From Macrocybe gigantea (Eukaryota; Basidiomycota; Agaricomycetes; Agaricales; Callistosporiaceae), in the NCBI GenBank assembly GCA_011319805.1, contig SJRY01000062.1:332468-396467 (forward strand): 64,000 nucleotides of DNA. The letters are read 5' to 3'. The position numbers and the translations under genes were made by a program. Of the stretch, positions 23,456 through 37,247 are shown piece after piece. The notes under the pieces were generated by a model. That model worked only from the letters and a program-made list of their open reading frames with translations. It did not search any database and was not told the origin of the DNA. Within the stretch, counting starts at the first letter, position 1, and each line of letters starts with the position of its first letter.

Positions 23456-23983
23456 TTAAGTTAGAATGACACTGGCAATCGCATGTAGCGCTCAATTGTC
23501 TATCAAGCACTCGCACTCGGGATGTAGATCAAAACTCATTTACAGCTCATAATCTTTAATTATAGACAAGGGTCACACAATGAAATTCAATCGAAACGAA
23601 GTCTATAAAAGTTGCTGAAACGCGGTTTTAGATATCTGCAATTGAAAACGGTATTATACAAGGCTAGCCGGCTTGCAAAATGCAAGCATTACTCACCATG
23701 AAGAACGATGTACGACAAGGCGGCCCGTAGCCTGGTGGCTGGCCGAACTTCGACAATGAGCAGGCAGACAGAAGCGACGACTGTAGGTGAGCTGATGGAA
23801 TGATGTTAGCGCGGACGATGGCGGAACGGGAAAATACAAGGCAACATCGCGAAGAGTATTCGTGACTGGTAGTCTATGGCAAGAGTCGGGCGAGATGATG
23901 AAAATGATGGCGACGGCGACCGGGCTGATAGGCGACCGTCAGAATAAGTGCGACCAAAGGCGAAAGAGACTCACGATGAACGA
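23456..23983. other. intergenic, no gene seen
   Basis: This runs from the end of the PUT1 duplication to repeat copy R2. No coding pattern, repeat or motif was recognised. Confidence 0.45.
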
Positions 23984-24690
23984 GGTGTCCCGCACCACTC
24001 TTATCCACGTCCACGCCCCCTCTGTGCGAGTTCCAAGAGCCCGAGTCGCAATCACCCAGAGCACTGTGCGAGCGGAGACCCAACCTGGAATATAATCCAG
24101 GACGCGCGGCAAATATTCATCAAACAGGGCGACGATGGCATGCCTGGATGTCATCGCACGTTTCTATTTTACGGGTCCACCTGCCAGGAATTGTGTTGGG
24201 ACTTTACCCTTCCCGAACGGCGACCCAACCTGGAATACGATCCAGGAGTGCGGGCATGTTGTTCAACAGGGCGACGATGGCATGCACCTGAATGACTGCC
24301 CGCGCATTTTACAGGTCCCGCTCCACACACCCGGGGAAGTGACTGCTCCCCCTCACGAGACTCGCGACTCGATCGTATACATGACGGCTGAAACTGGCCA
24401 ACCCCATGTATTGTGGGCTGTACTCTGGGATCCTGTGACTGGGATTGGACCTCGCCTAGAGAGATGAGCATTATATCAGTGATTGGTATTGGGCGAGATG
24501 CAAATTGAAAGGTGGCCATGAGTGAAGGGCGGCATGCCATGGCTGAGGGCGTGGTCAAGATAAAGCGAGACGAGGACGTGGCGAATGAAAAGTGTTGCAA
24601 CGGTGAGAGAAATGTCGGCGGTGATGATGGTTAGGGAAAAGGAAATGTCCCCTGTGTTGGGGTAGCAGAAGGCAGTTTTATATACCCGCT
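23984..24690 (-). repeat. dispersed gene-like repeat, copy R2
   Basis: Collinear with R3 (57285-58004) over its full length and with R1 in reverse. On the minus strand the order is TATATAAA (24677-24684), a pyrimidine-rich leader, ATG at 24519 (MATFQFASRPIPITDI), and then the GTGAGG-like site. Two copies of the unit containing CCTGGAATAYRATCCAGG (the Y/R loop differs) follow, and a weakly conserved tail. The region beyond the TATA box (CCCGCTCGCGCCTGATTATC) is the empty counterpart of the retrotransposon target in R3. Confidence 0.65.
24677..24684 (-). promoter_or_regulatory. TATA box of repeat copy R2
   Basis: TATATAAA on the minus strand, about 158 bp before the ATG at 24519. The same box and nearly the same spacing (156 bp) occur in R3. 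Confidence 0.55.
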
Positions 24691-24699
24691 CGCGCCTGA

Positions 24700-25264
24700 T
24701 TATCACATGGAGGAGGCTGACGAGCTCGCACGTTCTTGGACTTCAAGGATGCATAAACCAGACAGCCTACATTTCGAGACAGGTGGGGAGCAGTCCCCAT
24801 TAGCATGCACCTTCAGCAATGAGCGAGTGAATGGCCGCCGAAACGTCAGGAAGAGCCTGTCTCGATGGTAAATATCGAGGCCCTACTTCCTCGTCTAGAC
24901 AGAACACTGCGTTTGCAAACTCAGCGATCTTCTGCCTACCTTGTCGGCTGCCGTTCTTTGGCTTCTTCCGTGCTTCACACTATCACCGGGACATCCGAGA
25001 CGGGTTTGCTAGTATTTTTTTTGGCGCTCGCGTGGAATTGATTCTGACCATGTGCATCCTTTCAAAAATATGAGACAAAGTGAGTCAGGAAGCACGGACG
25101 GTGGATGTGGCCAGCGGAATTACCATGAAAGGCAACGAATATCGCGTCGCGGAGTCTGTAGTGGTCACGTGATCGTTCAAGTTCGCGCGAACCGTGTCCG
25201 TTCTTTCCATTGTCCACTTACAACGTCCATCTGTGGCCCGATTTCAAGCAATTATAAGAACACG
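24700..25264. other. upstream region of the FunK1 gene
   Basis: No supported gene. It contains the E-box given separately and, near 25212, a short pyrimidine stretch that may be the FunK1 5' leader. Confidence 0.4.
25165..25172. promoter_or_regulatory. E-box palindrome upstream of the FunK1 kinase
   Basis: TCACGTGA, a palindromic CACGTG site, about 95 bp before the ATG at 25265. Confidence 0.4.
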
Positions 25265-28039
25265 ATGGCTACGAAAGTTCTCGCTCGAAATATTCGTATA
25301 CGTCGATCTGGCTCCAGAGCCTCCCACCGCCCTCGAAAACGGCAACGGATTGAACAACCAGACGCGGCCCAACCCACACATTCGGCAGAAAATAACATGG
25401 CCTCGGCATTGAACAAGAAAGCTAGACGGAACGCGGCGCGGAACGTTACGGGAGAGGATGTTGCCTCGTCGAGAAAGTCGGTCCCCAAATTAACTGAGAC
25501 GCCGAGGAAGACCAAGGTCGGGAACGGGGAGATATACAGCTCGAGCGCGAAAGCGTACGCGAACGATAGGGTTAATAACAACAAGATCGACGAGGAATTC
25601 AAAAAGCATCTCACTGTTTGCGGTGTCGACGAATTCCTAACCAAGTACATACCTTCCCGCGACGATAGCATGCCTACAGCTGATGGTATTGCTGGCGTAT
25701 TCAACGGCGTCAATCAGGCATCAAAGGAAGAACAAATGTATCCTCCTTTCGTATGTTTTTATGATTAAGTCTTCCAACATCATCTGATGCTATCTACCCT
25801 CTCATTGCAGATGAATGGACTTCAACGACTTGTTGCGTCATTCCCCAGGAAAAAAGGATTGCTTCCTTCACCACTGCGAACGTCGTCTTCTCTGCGTTAC
25901 ATTCGACACATCATACGACGCAGCCCGACCTGACATCTGCCCTTCCTGGTGATGATAAACCTGCCAAATGGTCATGGAATGAAGCCGCTCTTGTATGGGA
26001 GCTCAAACTCAAGGCGAAAGATGACCCTATCGACTCGAAAGGGAACATCAAAGAGGGAGAAGACTACACGAGCACTCGCGCTCAACTTTATAAAGTGGCA
26101 CGTAACCTTTTCATGGCACACCTCAGCTGTTTCGTATTCGTCGTCGGAGCGTATGGTCCAATGATGCGATTTTATCGTTTCGACCATTCCGGGATTATCG
26201 CTTCAGATGCATTCAATTATACGACATCGCCGCAGTATACGCAAGCATTTTTATGGCGGCTTGCTAACCCTCTCCCATACAATGATCGTCCAGCCCCAGC
26301 CGGCACGATAGTTGGCGCCGATCCTACAATACTCCGCCCATCAGATGAAGAATTTGAGCATTACTTCGACCGCTTGATCAGGAAATGTCCAGAGCTGGCA
26401 TCGGAAAGGGTTAACATCCGAGGTGAAGCTCTTCTAATCGATGCTGGCATTGATGTGGACGATGCGGATGGTGCAAAGGGTACGTTGCGAACTTGGCAGG
26501 CTTAAACAGTTTTCTCATTGTCTCAATACCTAGTTCTCCTCAAAAATGTTCCGTCATCCGAATATATATTGCAAGGTACGTGTAATGCGGCTGGTTTGGT
26601 GCGTGGAGACATGTCATCCTCACCATGCGTTAGATGGTGCAACGATATGTCCCGTGAAATGTTTTGCATTCGAAGCTTTGCATGATGCAACGACTGTCGT
26701 TGGAAGAGCGACCCACGTCTTCAAAATTCTGATTCTAGGAAGTGAGCCTTCCGAGGATCAGATCTGCACCCTCAAAGATGCCTGGCAGCAACGGACACGA
26801 GACCACGAAGGGATGATGTACAAGAGAGTCAAGGCGAATGCCAGGAATCCAAAGGTCCAAGAAGAACTGATGGCTTCACCTGTCTTAAAGCTGGACATGA
26901 CCGCACCCGACGCAATGGCAAAGACTGGATTGGCCAATCACATTGGCACTTTCAACATGTCGTACTGCGAAGGTGCTGAGACATTCGGACTCGTCACCCA
27001 GTCGGCTCGGTTGTATATGCGGGGAAGGATTGATGTTGATCCCGATACTGAACCCTCGCTGTTCGACCGTAACCGGATTCGCTCGATAATGATGAATATT
27101 GGCAGACCATTGACGACGTTCCGATGCACGAAGGAGCTTGTGATGGCCCTTACGGATGCCGTGAAGGGTATGTCTTCCGACACCAGTCTGATCGATTTCT
27201 CACCTTGGATATACAGGACTCGAGTTCCTCAAAATTTGCGGCATTATGCACCGCGATGTGAGCTCCGGCAACATCCTTCTCAACGACACCAAAGAGATTA
27301 CGGGCGGTTTTCTTCACGACCTCGACTATAGCACCTGTATCGCTTGCGCTGCCGACCCGCCTGATCCCAAATTTGAAGATCGTGTCTCCAAGCATTTAAA
27401 GGACATGACTGTAAGATATCCGTGAGACGCTAAATTACACCACTTCTAATGTTGTGCTTACATGCAGGGTACACGTCCATTCATGGCAATGGGCATTCTT
27501 GAGTCTGACAATATGAGGGAACCCCATGCTCCACACCATGATCTAGAATCAGTATTCTGGGTTGCGATGTGGTGCCTTCTCCGTCACAGTGACCACACCC
27601 ATCGCAATGGGGCAGACGCGGCCAGCAAGCTCTTTGATGTTGACGACATTTTGTCAACGAAAGTTTCGTGGTTCTCGCCAGGGAATGACTTCGCAATCAG
27701 AGACAATCGGGCTTTGAGCGAGTTGGTACAGGAAATGAGGGACAACTTCACGCACCACAATCCCATCTTCCGCAAAGCAGCAAACCATCTACCATATGTC
27801 AATGCCGAGAAGCTTTCGAGATCATGACAAACTCCTTGGACGAAAAGAAAAAGACTTGGCCAGACGATGACATGAGCCGGGTATTCCACCGACCTGAATC
27901 CGCAACCACTGGCACAAAAAGAAAACAAGCTGATTCAAAGACGACTCCGAGCAAGTCAGGGAAAAGCTCCAAGTCGGCGACGCCAGGTGATACTCATGGA
28001 GAGATTGAGGACGGAGAAAGCGACGACGACGCGAAGTAG
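25265..28039 (+). CDS. FunK1-type fungal protein kinase-like protein
   Basis: Member of the FunK1 family, kinase-like proteins expanded in Agaricomycetes. From ATG 25265 (MATKVLARNIRIRRSG) a basic N-terminus leads to KIDEEFKKHLTVCGVDEFL. The N-terminal FunK1 part includes KWSWNEAALVWELKLKAKDD and YKVARNLFMAHLSCFVFVVG with MMRFYRFDHSG. The C-lobe has the catalytic loop GIMHRDVSSGNILLN, a DFG-equivalent FLHDLDYS and the family signature GTRPFMAMGIL; the next block is HHDLESVFWVAMWCLL. The C-terminus is a charged Lys/Ser tail (GTKRKQADSKTTPSKSGKSS) ending DDDAK at 28037-28039. At least five introns (for example near 25755 and 27412) are needed. Near 25945 the frame changes within PDICPS/LPGDDKP; this may be an indel or a short intron. 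HRD and D residues are kept, so catalysis is possible. Confidence 0.88.
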
Positions 28040-29082
28040 TTCCAAGGGCAAAGATATAGATAGTGATGACTCCCGACCCCTAACCCCCATAAGTAAAAGT
28101 AATGGCGTCTTACTCCGTACTTTGTAGTTATTGTACCATACGCTATGGCAGGCGGCGAGTAGTCTCAATCCAGTCTGTGTACCCGACGATGGACACAATG
28201 GATACCATGCCGCCTCAGTTGCTCAGACTAGTGTTCTTCATAATTAGCAGTTCTTCAGTTAATTAGCTGTCCCTCAATCGCATAAAGCTTACCATGCTGG
28301 ATGTACGCGACCGTGTTCATCCTTGTCACTTGAGCAAACTGGATGATTGCCAAATCAGGCGCATAGTACGTTTCCATTGTATGTGGCCACGTTTCTCCGT
28401 TCACCTTCTGTAGTTCTCAAATTCACGTCTCCATGAATTGCAACGTTGGCAAATCCGCTCAACGATTCCAAATTCGAATTTTTCGAGGTCCGTCAGTTCT
28501 TTGGATCCCATCCGCTCATGTGTCATTATTTGACAACGTTTGAGTCGCCTATGCAAGGTACTGGTCCCCTTCCCAGCCATGTGTCGCTGATTGAAGCTTG
28601 GACTTCAACCCCTACGCAAGTATTTTCCTGGCATCGTCCAAGTACTTGTAGCACGGAAGTCAGTACCAGGCGATCCGACGGTTGATTGACGATCCTACAG
28701 ATGGCGAGAGCTGCCAAATGTGACTGTCATAATCCGGATAGCCTCAAACCAAGCAACGTGTCTGTCACCACCAGCTTTCACCGCACCTATCATTTTAGCG
28801 TCATGCTAGAGAACGGAAACGACATACATAACTCAATGCCCGATGACTTGGCCACTGGGCGGCCATGTTGCCCTGGCACCGCCACCAGCGCAACCGAGTC
28901 ACTCTAAAACTGACAATTGGGCGTTACGACATGACTCTGACCACTCTGGCAGTGAGTCAGATGTTCAGGCACTAGCGATGCGCCGCCGCTTCTCTACCAC
29001 GTATATCAACCCACCCACGATACGCCATACCGACCTTTCAACCAAAAAAGTCTGCACGCTCTCCGAGTTCTCTCTTCGACTT
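28040..29082. other. intergenic, no gene recognised
   Basis: 3' flank of the kinase and upstream region of the first F-box gene. Frames up to about 120 codons (for example 28843-29208, which overlaps the F-box start in another frame) carry no motif. Confidence 0.45.
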
Positions 29083-30655
29083 ATGGCCAAGCTCGACGAC
29101 CTCCCTCATGACCTGTGGTACATCATCTGCGACCTCTTGCCCCTCGCATCTCTCTTTAGTCTTAGAAGGGTACGTAACATCGGACGGAAATGCTCAACGC
29201 CTTTCTAATAATTTAACCTCAGGTTTGCAAAAACGTCAACTTTTTAGTCTCGGATCGAAGCATCTGGCACCGTGCTGTGCAGAATGCGTCTCTCATCTCG
29301 CCGATTATGCGCTATGACCAGAAACTCTCAGCGCTTTCTTCGACTCAGCTATTGAATCTGGCTGCAGAAAGCATTCGCTTGGACTCGCTTTGGCACCGGA
29401 ATCTGGATGCAACGCAGTTTGCTCGCCGCGATTTCAACTTAGACTTAGTACCTCTCAAGGCGCAGTTTCTCCCAGGAGGACAACACATCGCGATCCTATA
29501 TAACACCGGAGAAATACACATTCATAGGAGCAAAGCTATCAAGGCAGCACCGTTGATTGTCTTACCACCATGCCCTCTGGCACCTGGAATGGCGAGGATG
29601 ACCACTATGAAGATTTCTTTGTCGTCTTCTCATGAGCCTATCATTTCCACATTGTGAGTCGGGCAAGCGTTTTCAACTCATGTCAAGTCTTAATTATTAA
29701 TTACGGTATACAGAACGAATGAGCGCTTCTTGTATGCATACAAAATTAATTGTGCCTCTTCGAGCGCGGCGCAAATCACGTCCATACGTTCAGACCGAAC
29801 GATCTGCCATTTTGCAGTGGACGGCGACTTTCTGTTACATGACTTCTGGCATCCTTACGGCCGTCTCCAAGAATTTTTCGTTCAACACGTCGATGACAGT
29901 TCTGTTAGGAAAAGATCTATGATTCTTCAATGGGAGCATGAGAAGAAAGCGGTGAGCAATCACTCAACGTTCTGCATGTTCAGCTGTCTCATTCGCCTCA
30001 AGAATACATACCCGTCGGCTTTGGCCATTCTCTCGCCCAAAATATTCATGCTTGCCAATTTCACAGGCATCTCACTGTTCTCTATACCTGAGTGGAGCTC
30101 GAATCAAAAATCAATTGCTCCCTTTTGGACGAGCAAGTGTGGGTTTTCTTGGGGCCGGGTTCCCAAAATTGGGCCCGTGGTGTGGAATGGTCCTGGTGGA
30201 CAACATGTGGGACTGATTTCCATAAGAAGTGACTCGTCTACCGTCCTTCTCTCTCCCTCTCTTTGCCCGGAAAAGTGTCGTCTTTTGCGTGCCAATATGC
30301 CACACACCCCTCGTGCTGCGTGTCAGCCACAGGATCCCGACGCACATTGTGGACAGCTTCTGACCCACTGTATTCAAAATGGAGCATCTCAAACCCACAC
30401 ATTCCTTTGCAGATCGCCACATTCTTCCGCCTTTGTAAGGGAAGAGGAGGAATTGAACGGACTCGCAAGTCAAGTGACGATTTTGCTATCCGCACTACCT
30501 CCATCGAGCTCAGACTTGGTCCGAAACATTTTGCTCAAGCGATCCATGACCTGTCTTGGGATGAGTCCTCGGGGTACATTGCTGCACTGTCTACGGTTGC
30601 TTGGGACCCTGTAGGAATCAAGGCGAAGAAGGTACTAATGTTGTACCGCATATAG
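29083..30655 (+). CDS. F-box protein, tandem copy 1
   Basis: Substrate-receptor-type protein with an N-terminal F-box (LDDLPHDLWYIICDLLPLAS, LFSLRRVCKNVNFLVSDRS, IWHRAV), which normally binds Skp1 in SCF ligases. The first intron (29170-29222) falls inside the F-box; the second (near 29655-29713) sits before TNERFLYAYKINC. The rest is ~440 residues of unrecognised, beta-propeller-like sequence (PGGQHIAILYNTGEIHIH, AVDGDFLLHDFWHPYGRLQE, SPKIFMLANFTGISLFSIPE, GPGGQHVGLISI). It ends SWDESSGYIAALSTVAWD, PVGIKAKKVLMLYRI, with a stop at 30653. One frame break near 30300 is absent from copy 2, so it is an indel in this copy or an error. Confidence 0.75.
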
Positions 30656-31051
30656 TATGCACACCGTCTGGTGGTGATTGCAGGGCCAGAGGTAACATTT
30701 TCGATGTGTATCTCAATGTGATGAAGACTTCGGCATTGCAGGAATTTAGTGCAGGGAATATCTTTCGTTATTTGATGGCAAACGCTTGGCACAGATGCCT
30801 ACGCTGCAGCTTTAATTATGTTCGCGGTAGTCAAGAAATATCAAATTGGCACGCACTACATGTGGCACGACCATCTAGCCAAGAACAAGGCGTGAGACTC
30901 CATGTCGTATTTCTGACAGTGAATGCATCTTCTTTATCGCTTGACGTGAGGATCAATGAGCATGACAGGTCTCGAAGAGCGGTGTAACAACGCAGCGCCC
31001 CACATCTTATACATTGAAGCTTCCTTGAACAAAACTGCGATCTGGTTTCTT
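30656..31051. other. spacer between the two F-box genes
   Basis: About 400 bp with no conserved feature apparent, and no similarity noticed to the region upstream of copy 1. Confidence 0.4.
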
Positions 31052-32614
31052 ATGGCCAAAGTTGACGACCTCTACTATGATGCGTGGTATACTATCTGCG
31101 ACTTCTTACCCCTCGAGTCTCTGTTTAGGTTAAGAAGGGTATGTTCTCTCCACGTGTAAAACCTAAAGGCATTGCAATGGCTTCATAGGTCAGCAAAAGC
31201 ATCAATGTTCGGATGTCCGACCGGAGCATCTGGCATCGTGCCATGCAAAATGTATCGGTCATCTCGCCTATACTATGTGACAGGGAGATGCTCTCAATGC
31301 TTTCTTCAACGCAGCTGTTGAAGCTGGCCGCTGACAATGTCAGCTTGGACTCACTCTGGCATCACAGCCTAGACGCCATGCAACTTTCTCGGCGCCATTA
31401 CAGAATGAATTCAATGAACCTGTCAAATCTCAGCTCCTCCCTGGTGGGCAACACGTCGCAATTTTGTATGAAAGCGGGGAAATACACGTCCACAGGAGCA
31501 ATTATTTGAACATTCCGCCGCTGATTGTCCTGCCACCGTGCCAGTTGGGACATGGGATTCAAAGGACAACAGCTATGAAGATATCTTTGTCGTCTTCGCA
31601 TAAGGCTATCATTTCAATCCTGTAAGTGAAACGACCTGTGAGTGTTCACATTACAATCTGATCATACAAGAACAAATGAGCGCTTCTTGTTTTCGTACAA
31701 AATCGACTGTGCTGCGCGCATTGCATCCTGTCTCGCATCTATACTCTTGGACAGATCGATTTGCCATTTTGCTGTGGATGGTGACTTCATCTTGTATGCT
31801 TTCTCACACCTAAACGGCCATGTACACGAATTTTGCATCTGGCGCCTCGACGGCGACTTCGGAGGACAAAGGTCCATGACCTTCAATGGGAACATAAGGA
31901 TCAGATGGTGAGCACTTGCCCAGACTTTGCATCTTCGACTCTCTTAATCTTTCCAAGGCTACATACCAGTCAGCCTTGGCCGTTCTCTCGCCCAAGATTT
32001 TCATGTTGGCGAATTTCACTGGCATTTCCTTATTTTCCATACCGGAATGGAGTTCGAATTCGGAATATATTACCCCATTTTGGACAAGCAACATCAAGCT
32101 TTCGACCCCATCGAGTCCCTCACCAGATATCGGGCCCGTCGTCTGCAATGCTCCAGGAGGACAACATGTTGGATTGGTATCCCTCATGACCGGCTCGTCT
32201 CTCTTCCTCCTTGCCCCGTCGTCACAGGCGGATAGCTGCCGTCTTCTACGCGCAGGCATGACCCAGCAATCCTCATCCTGTGTATCAGTCATGGGATCCC
32301 GACGTGTGCTTCGTGTCCACGCTCACCCACCATATTCGAAATTGAATGTTTTTGACCCATACATCTTCTTATATGTCACAACATTTCTTCGGCTCGGAAA
32401 AGGAAGACAGGGAATCGAAAGGATTCGAGGTTCGAAAGCCGAATTTGTCACGAGTACAACCTCCATTCAGCTCAAACTCGCCCCCAAGCATGTTACTTAT
32501 GAAGTGCACGATATTTCTTGGGACGAAACCTCGGGGTCAATTGTTGTTCTGTCCACCGTCGCTCCGGACCTACGAAGTAGACCAAGGAAGGCTCTCATGA
32601 TTTACCGGATATAG
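31052..32614 (+). CDS. F-box protein, tandem copy 2
   Basis: Paralogue of the gene at 29083 with the same three-exon plan. The F-box reads VDDLYYDAWYTICDFLPLES, LFRLRR, VSKSINVRMSDRSIWHRAM, with an intron at the same site. The body shares PGGQHVAILYESGEIHVH, LIVLPPC, AVDGDFILYAFSHLNGHVHE, SPKIFMLANFTGISLFSIPE and APGGQHVGLVSL. It ends SWDETSGSIVVLSTVAPD, LRSRPRKALMIYRI, with a stop at 32612. One frame break near 31395, after RRHYRMN, separates it from EFNEPVKSQLLPGGQ; the equivalent stretch is continuous in copy 1. The last ~230 codons are uninterrupted here. Confidence 0.75.
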
Positions 32615-34452
32615 GCCACAGGCTGCTGGTGGCCAGCATCACACATATGGAGGGGAAATCGGTTTTGCTTTTACTTTACATTCATGATATCAGTCTTCGT
32701 AAATTGCGAATGATGAATACTGCCCTTCGAGGAAAAGAAAGATCAAAACTCACAACGGCAACGATTGACGGCCTTCCTTGCGATGTTCTCGATATGGTTT
32801 GTGGACACCACGCAGTCACATACTTCGTTGAGGCCAAAGCCCGCCAGCAGAAGAAAAAGCTGCTCGTTTGGACGAGTTTGCTGGATCAACGATTGGAATC
32901 TACTGGCATCCTCTGGGACGTTGACGTCGTTTTGTCGTCGGACGATTTGGAATCCCCCGAACTGATAGCGGCTACTCACTCTTAATCCTAGGTATCAGTC
33001 AGAGAGATGTGCTCCTTGTACAGAAATCTGACGACGATGGGCCCAGGATTCATTTATATGTCCTTATCCGATATAGGATACGAGTGAAGTGCAACCACCA
33101 AATTTGTTGCTCGGCATGCCCCGGTTTAATGCCAGACTAGGTGTTGTGAAGTATCCAGACATTCACAATAATTGCCAGATAGCTCCGTGACGCCCTCTCA
33201 GATGACGCGTTTACGATCCATGCAAGGGCCGAGGCTCACGGGTACGTTTTGGGACGCTTTCTGTGCAAACGAATCGATCCACCAAATGGCCCAGACTGAT
33301 ATCAAGAAATTATCTTTGGCTCCATCGTCAATCAGATGCGATTTTTCCATGTGCCTGGACGATTGTAAGGCGATAACAACCAGCTGATAATTCCGCAAGT
33401 CACAGGAGCTGCATGTGCGCTTCACCGCCGCGCCGCGTCTCGTTCGACTTTAGCCCTTCCCCATCATAATTTATGGCTTTCGAAAGACCTGCTCAAAGCT
33501 TCTTTACGTCTAGGTCCGTTTTTTTAGTTTCCACCGTTCGCTACGGTCAGTGCCAGCGGTCTGGACAGAAGAAGCGCTTAGCTGGAATACGGCGCTTAAG
33601 AAGATGAAGGACCCGACATATGCTGAGCAATGCAACCGCCATGGCCGCCATGATCAATGCGTCAATGAACAAGTCATATAGATCATGATGAGCAGACCTT
33701 CGTCTGAGCACGGATAGCCTCCGTGACACCCTTTCAGACAAGAGCCCGTTAGATATCAAGCACCTGCCTGATCCGAGTGACGAAATGGCAGCTGGAAAGT
33801 AGGATCATGCTGGTTGTCCCTCAGAGATGTGGAATGGACCAGATTGATATATGCATTTCTCGAACAATGAAATCTTTAAGATCAGTGTCGCGGCAGAGTG
33901 ATACTCATGCGATGTTCATGTTGGAAGATGGGGCGCGATGACGGCAATGGTTCTCATCGAGTTGGTGTGGCGGGGGAAGAATATCGAGGGGGACAGGCGT
34001 AGACGCAGCCATATCGAGGTATGGCGTCTAGAACACCGTTTTGGAATCAAAAGACAGACAATGCCGGATCTACCGTCCCCAACATTTTAATCGAGAAAAA
34101 TGAAGCGAGGAGATGGTTTGCCTCGCACATCGCGGATCCAGGGAGTTCTAATATGTGTCTGGAACAAGAATACAGGGGAATAATCATTGTGATAGCAAAG
34201 ACAGGTAATGAGGATATATCTAGGGGACATCGTGATCAGCCATAGGCGTGTATTGACGAAGATGACGACTTACGAGGGCTGATTAAGAATACGTGTAAAA
34301 TGAACATGAGATTGCACACAAATATGATGACGGAAAGGCAAGAGATAAAACCCAGCTGAAGAAGATTCCGCAAAAATAGAGGTCCATCGTGATGCGACGG
34401 AGCAGTACGACAATGAGGAGAGAATGTTGAGCTCTGCACAACAGAAGGAAAA
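32615..34452. other. intergenic with a possible F-box remnant at 32700-32985
   Basis: A short frame ending at 32985 includes TATIDGLPCDVLDMV, which resembles the start of an F-box, followed by unrelated sequence; it may be a fragment of a third family member. The rest, to the VPS4 stop, shows no gene or repeat. Confidence 0.3.
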
Positions 34453-36081
<1,629 letters not shown>

Positions 36082-36722
36082 GGCCGTGCTCGACTGTTCT
36101 ACCGGAAACAGATGGTCTGATGGGGAACATCAACAGAGGTTGTTTGTACATATTATCATCAGACGGAGCAGTCATCATAAACACCAACTAACCTACACCG
36201 CCATAGAGATGACCATCAAAGATCCAAGTCAACAACTGACATCCAATTATGCGTTTCCTTCATACAATTCTTGTTCCAGTAAGGGGTGGGCAGTCGAATG
36301 CAGTAGAAGGACCTTTTGTTGCCGAGAGCGCGTGTGGTCCAGCTCGGCGGCCTCGAGTCAACCATGCCGACAATCAAATATTACATCTTTTTTACACGCC
36401 TTGGGCACATCAATGTCAATGCTCATCATAGCAGTGCCAACAGGCGTCTTGACACGATGATGCCCTCTTTGGCAGAGATTGATCAATTGTTACCCAGCGT
36501 TCACCAGAGACGCCCTGTCCTCGCCCGTTTCAGCACAATAACCCACTTTGACCTGGCCGCTTTTAGACACAACAAAGATCCTGTTCTCAACATGTGGTCA
36601 CATCGCCACCAAGCGTCTATAAGTACCCTTGAAAGGTTCTCAAAGCCTCCTTTCTCAAACCTCTCAGTCCCCGGATTACAATCTGATCTTACGGATTCCC
36701 ATTCTTCCCCAGTCCCAACGCT
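36082..36722. other. shared upstream region of VPS4 and the SH3-like gene
   Basis: Divergent promoters. Open frames here (for example 36316-36750) lack motifs and overlap the start of the downstream gene in another frame. No regulatory motif stands out. Confidence 0.4.
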
Positions 36723-37247
36723 ATGCCGAGTTATCGATCGACGACCCTAGGTCATTCTCAGCGCGTGAGAACTCCGCTGCGTGCTGTATCACCAGAGGAA
36801 CTTGAAGCATGGAGTGATGGTGACAGTGACGCCACGCTCTCCGACCCACAGCCCGACGATCTTGACGATCCGTGGCCTTACACATTCCGGGTACGTGTCA
36901 AATCAAAATCACACTTTTTCCCTACCACACAAGCTCATTCAGCTCTCCGTCCCCATTCAAGGCCGGAGATATTGTGTGGGTAAGAACCGTAGGTGGCAAC
37001 TGGCTTCAGGGTAAGGTCACCGGCCAAACCACGCGAAAAGGTCAAACGAGAGAGGTGAGCCATTTCCTCATCTTGCTAAACATAGGCTCCCGACTCAACG
37101 TCGACCCCGCGCTCTCAGAAAGAAGGCCTTTTCTACCCCGTCCTCTTTGACCAAAAGCTGCGCAAGTATTTCGCCCCTCTGAACGGCGAGATAAAACCAG
37201 ATAGTGTGCACGTCCGCCGCTTGCTCAAAGACGCAGGATGGGTATGA
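36723..37247 (+). CDS. small SH3-like domain protein
   Basis: Predicted protein of about 130 residues. Exon 1 (36723-36890) encodes an acidic N-terminus (EELEAWSDGDSDATLSDPQP, DDLDDPWPYTFR). After an intron (GTACGTGTC...TTCAG, 36891-36951) comes an SH3-like barrel: FKAGDIVWVRTVGGNWLQGK, VTGQTTRKGQTRE. A second intron (GTGAGC...CTCAG) precedes KEGLFYPVLFDQKLRKYFAP, LNGEIKPDSVHVRRLLKDAG, WV and TGA at 37245. At the start of exon 2 the frame needs one base fewer in CCCC (about 36954-36963), the only place in the window where a homopolymer looks one base too long. The function is unknown; the domain type suggests protein or peptide binding. Confidence 0.65.

Noticed and set aside
34236..34452. 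Extra VPS4 C-terminal exon starting at the later AG (SELNILLIVV...)
   Set aside because: The earlier acceptor GGTTTAG gives the short family-typical ending NDGA; the later one gives unrelated hydrophobic sequence.
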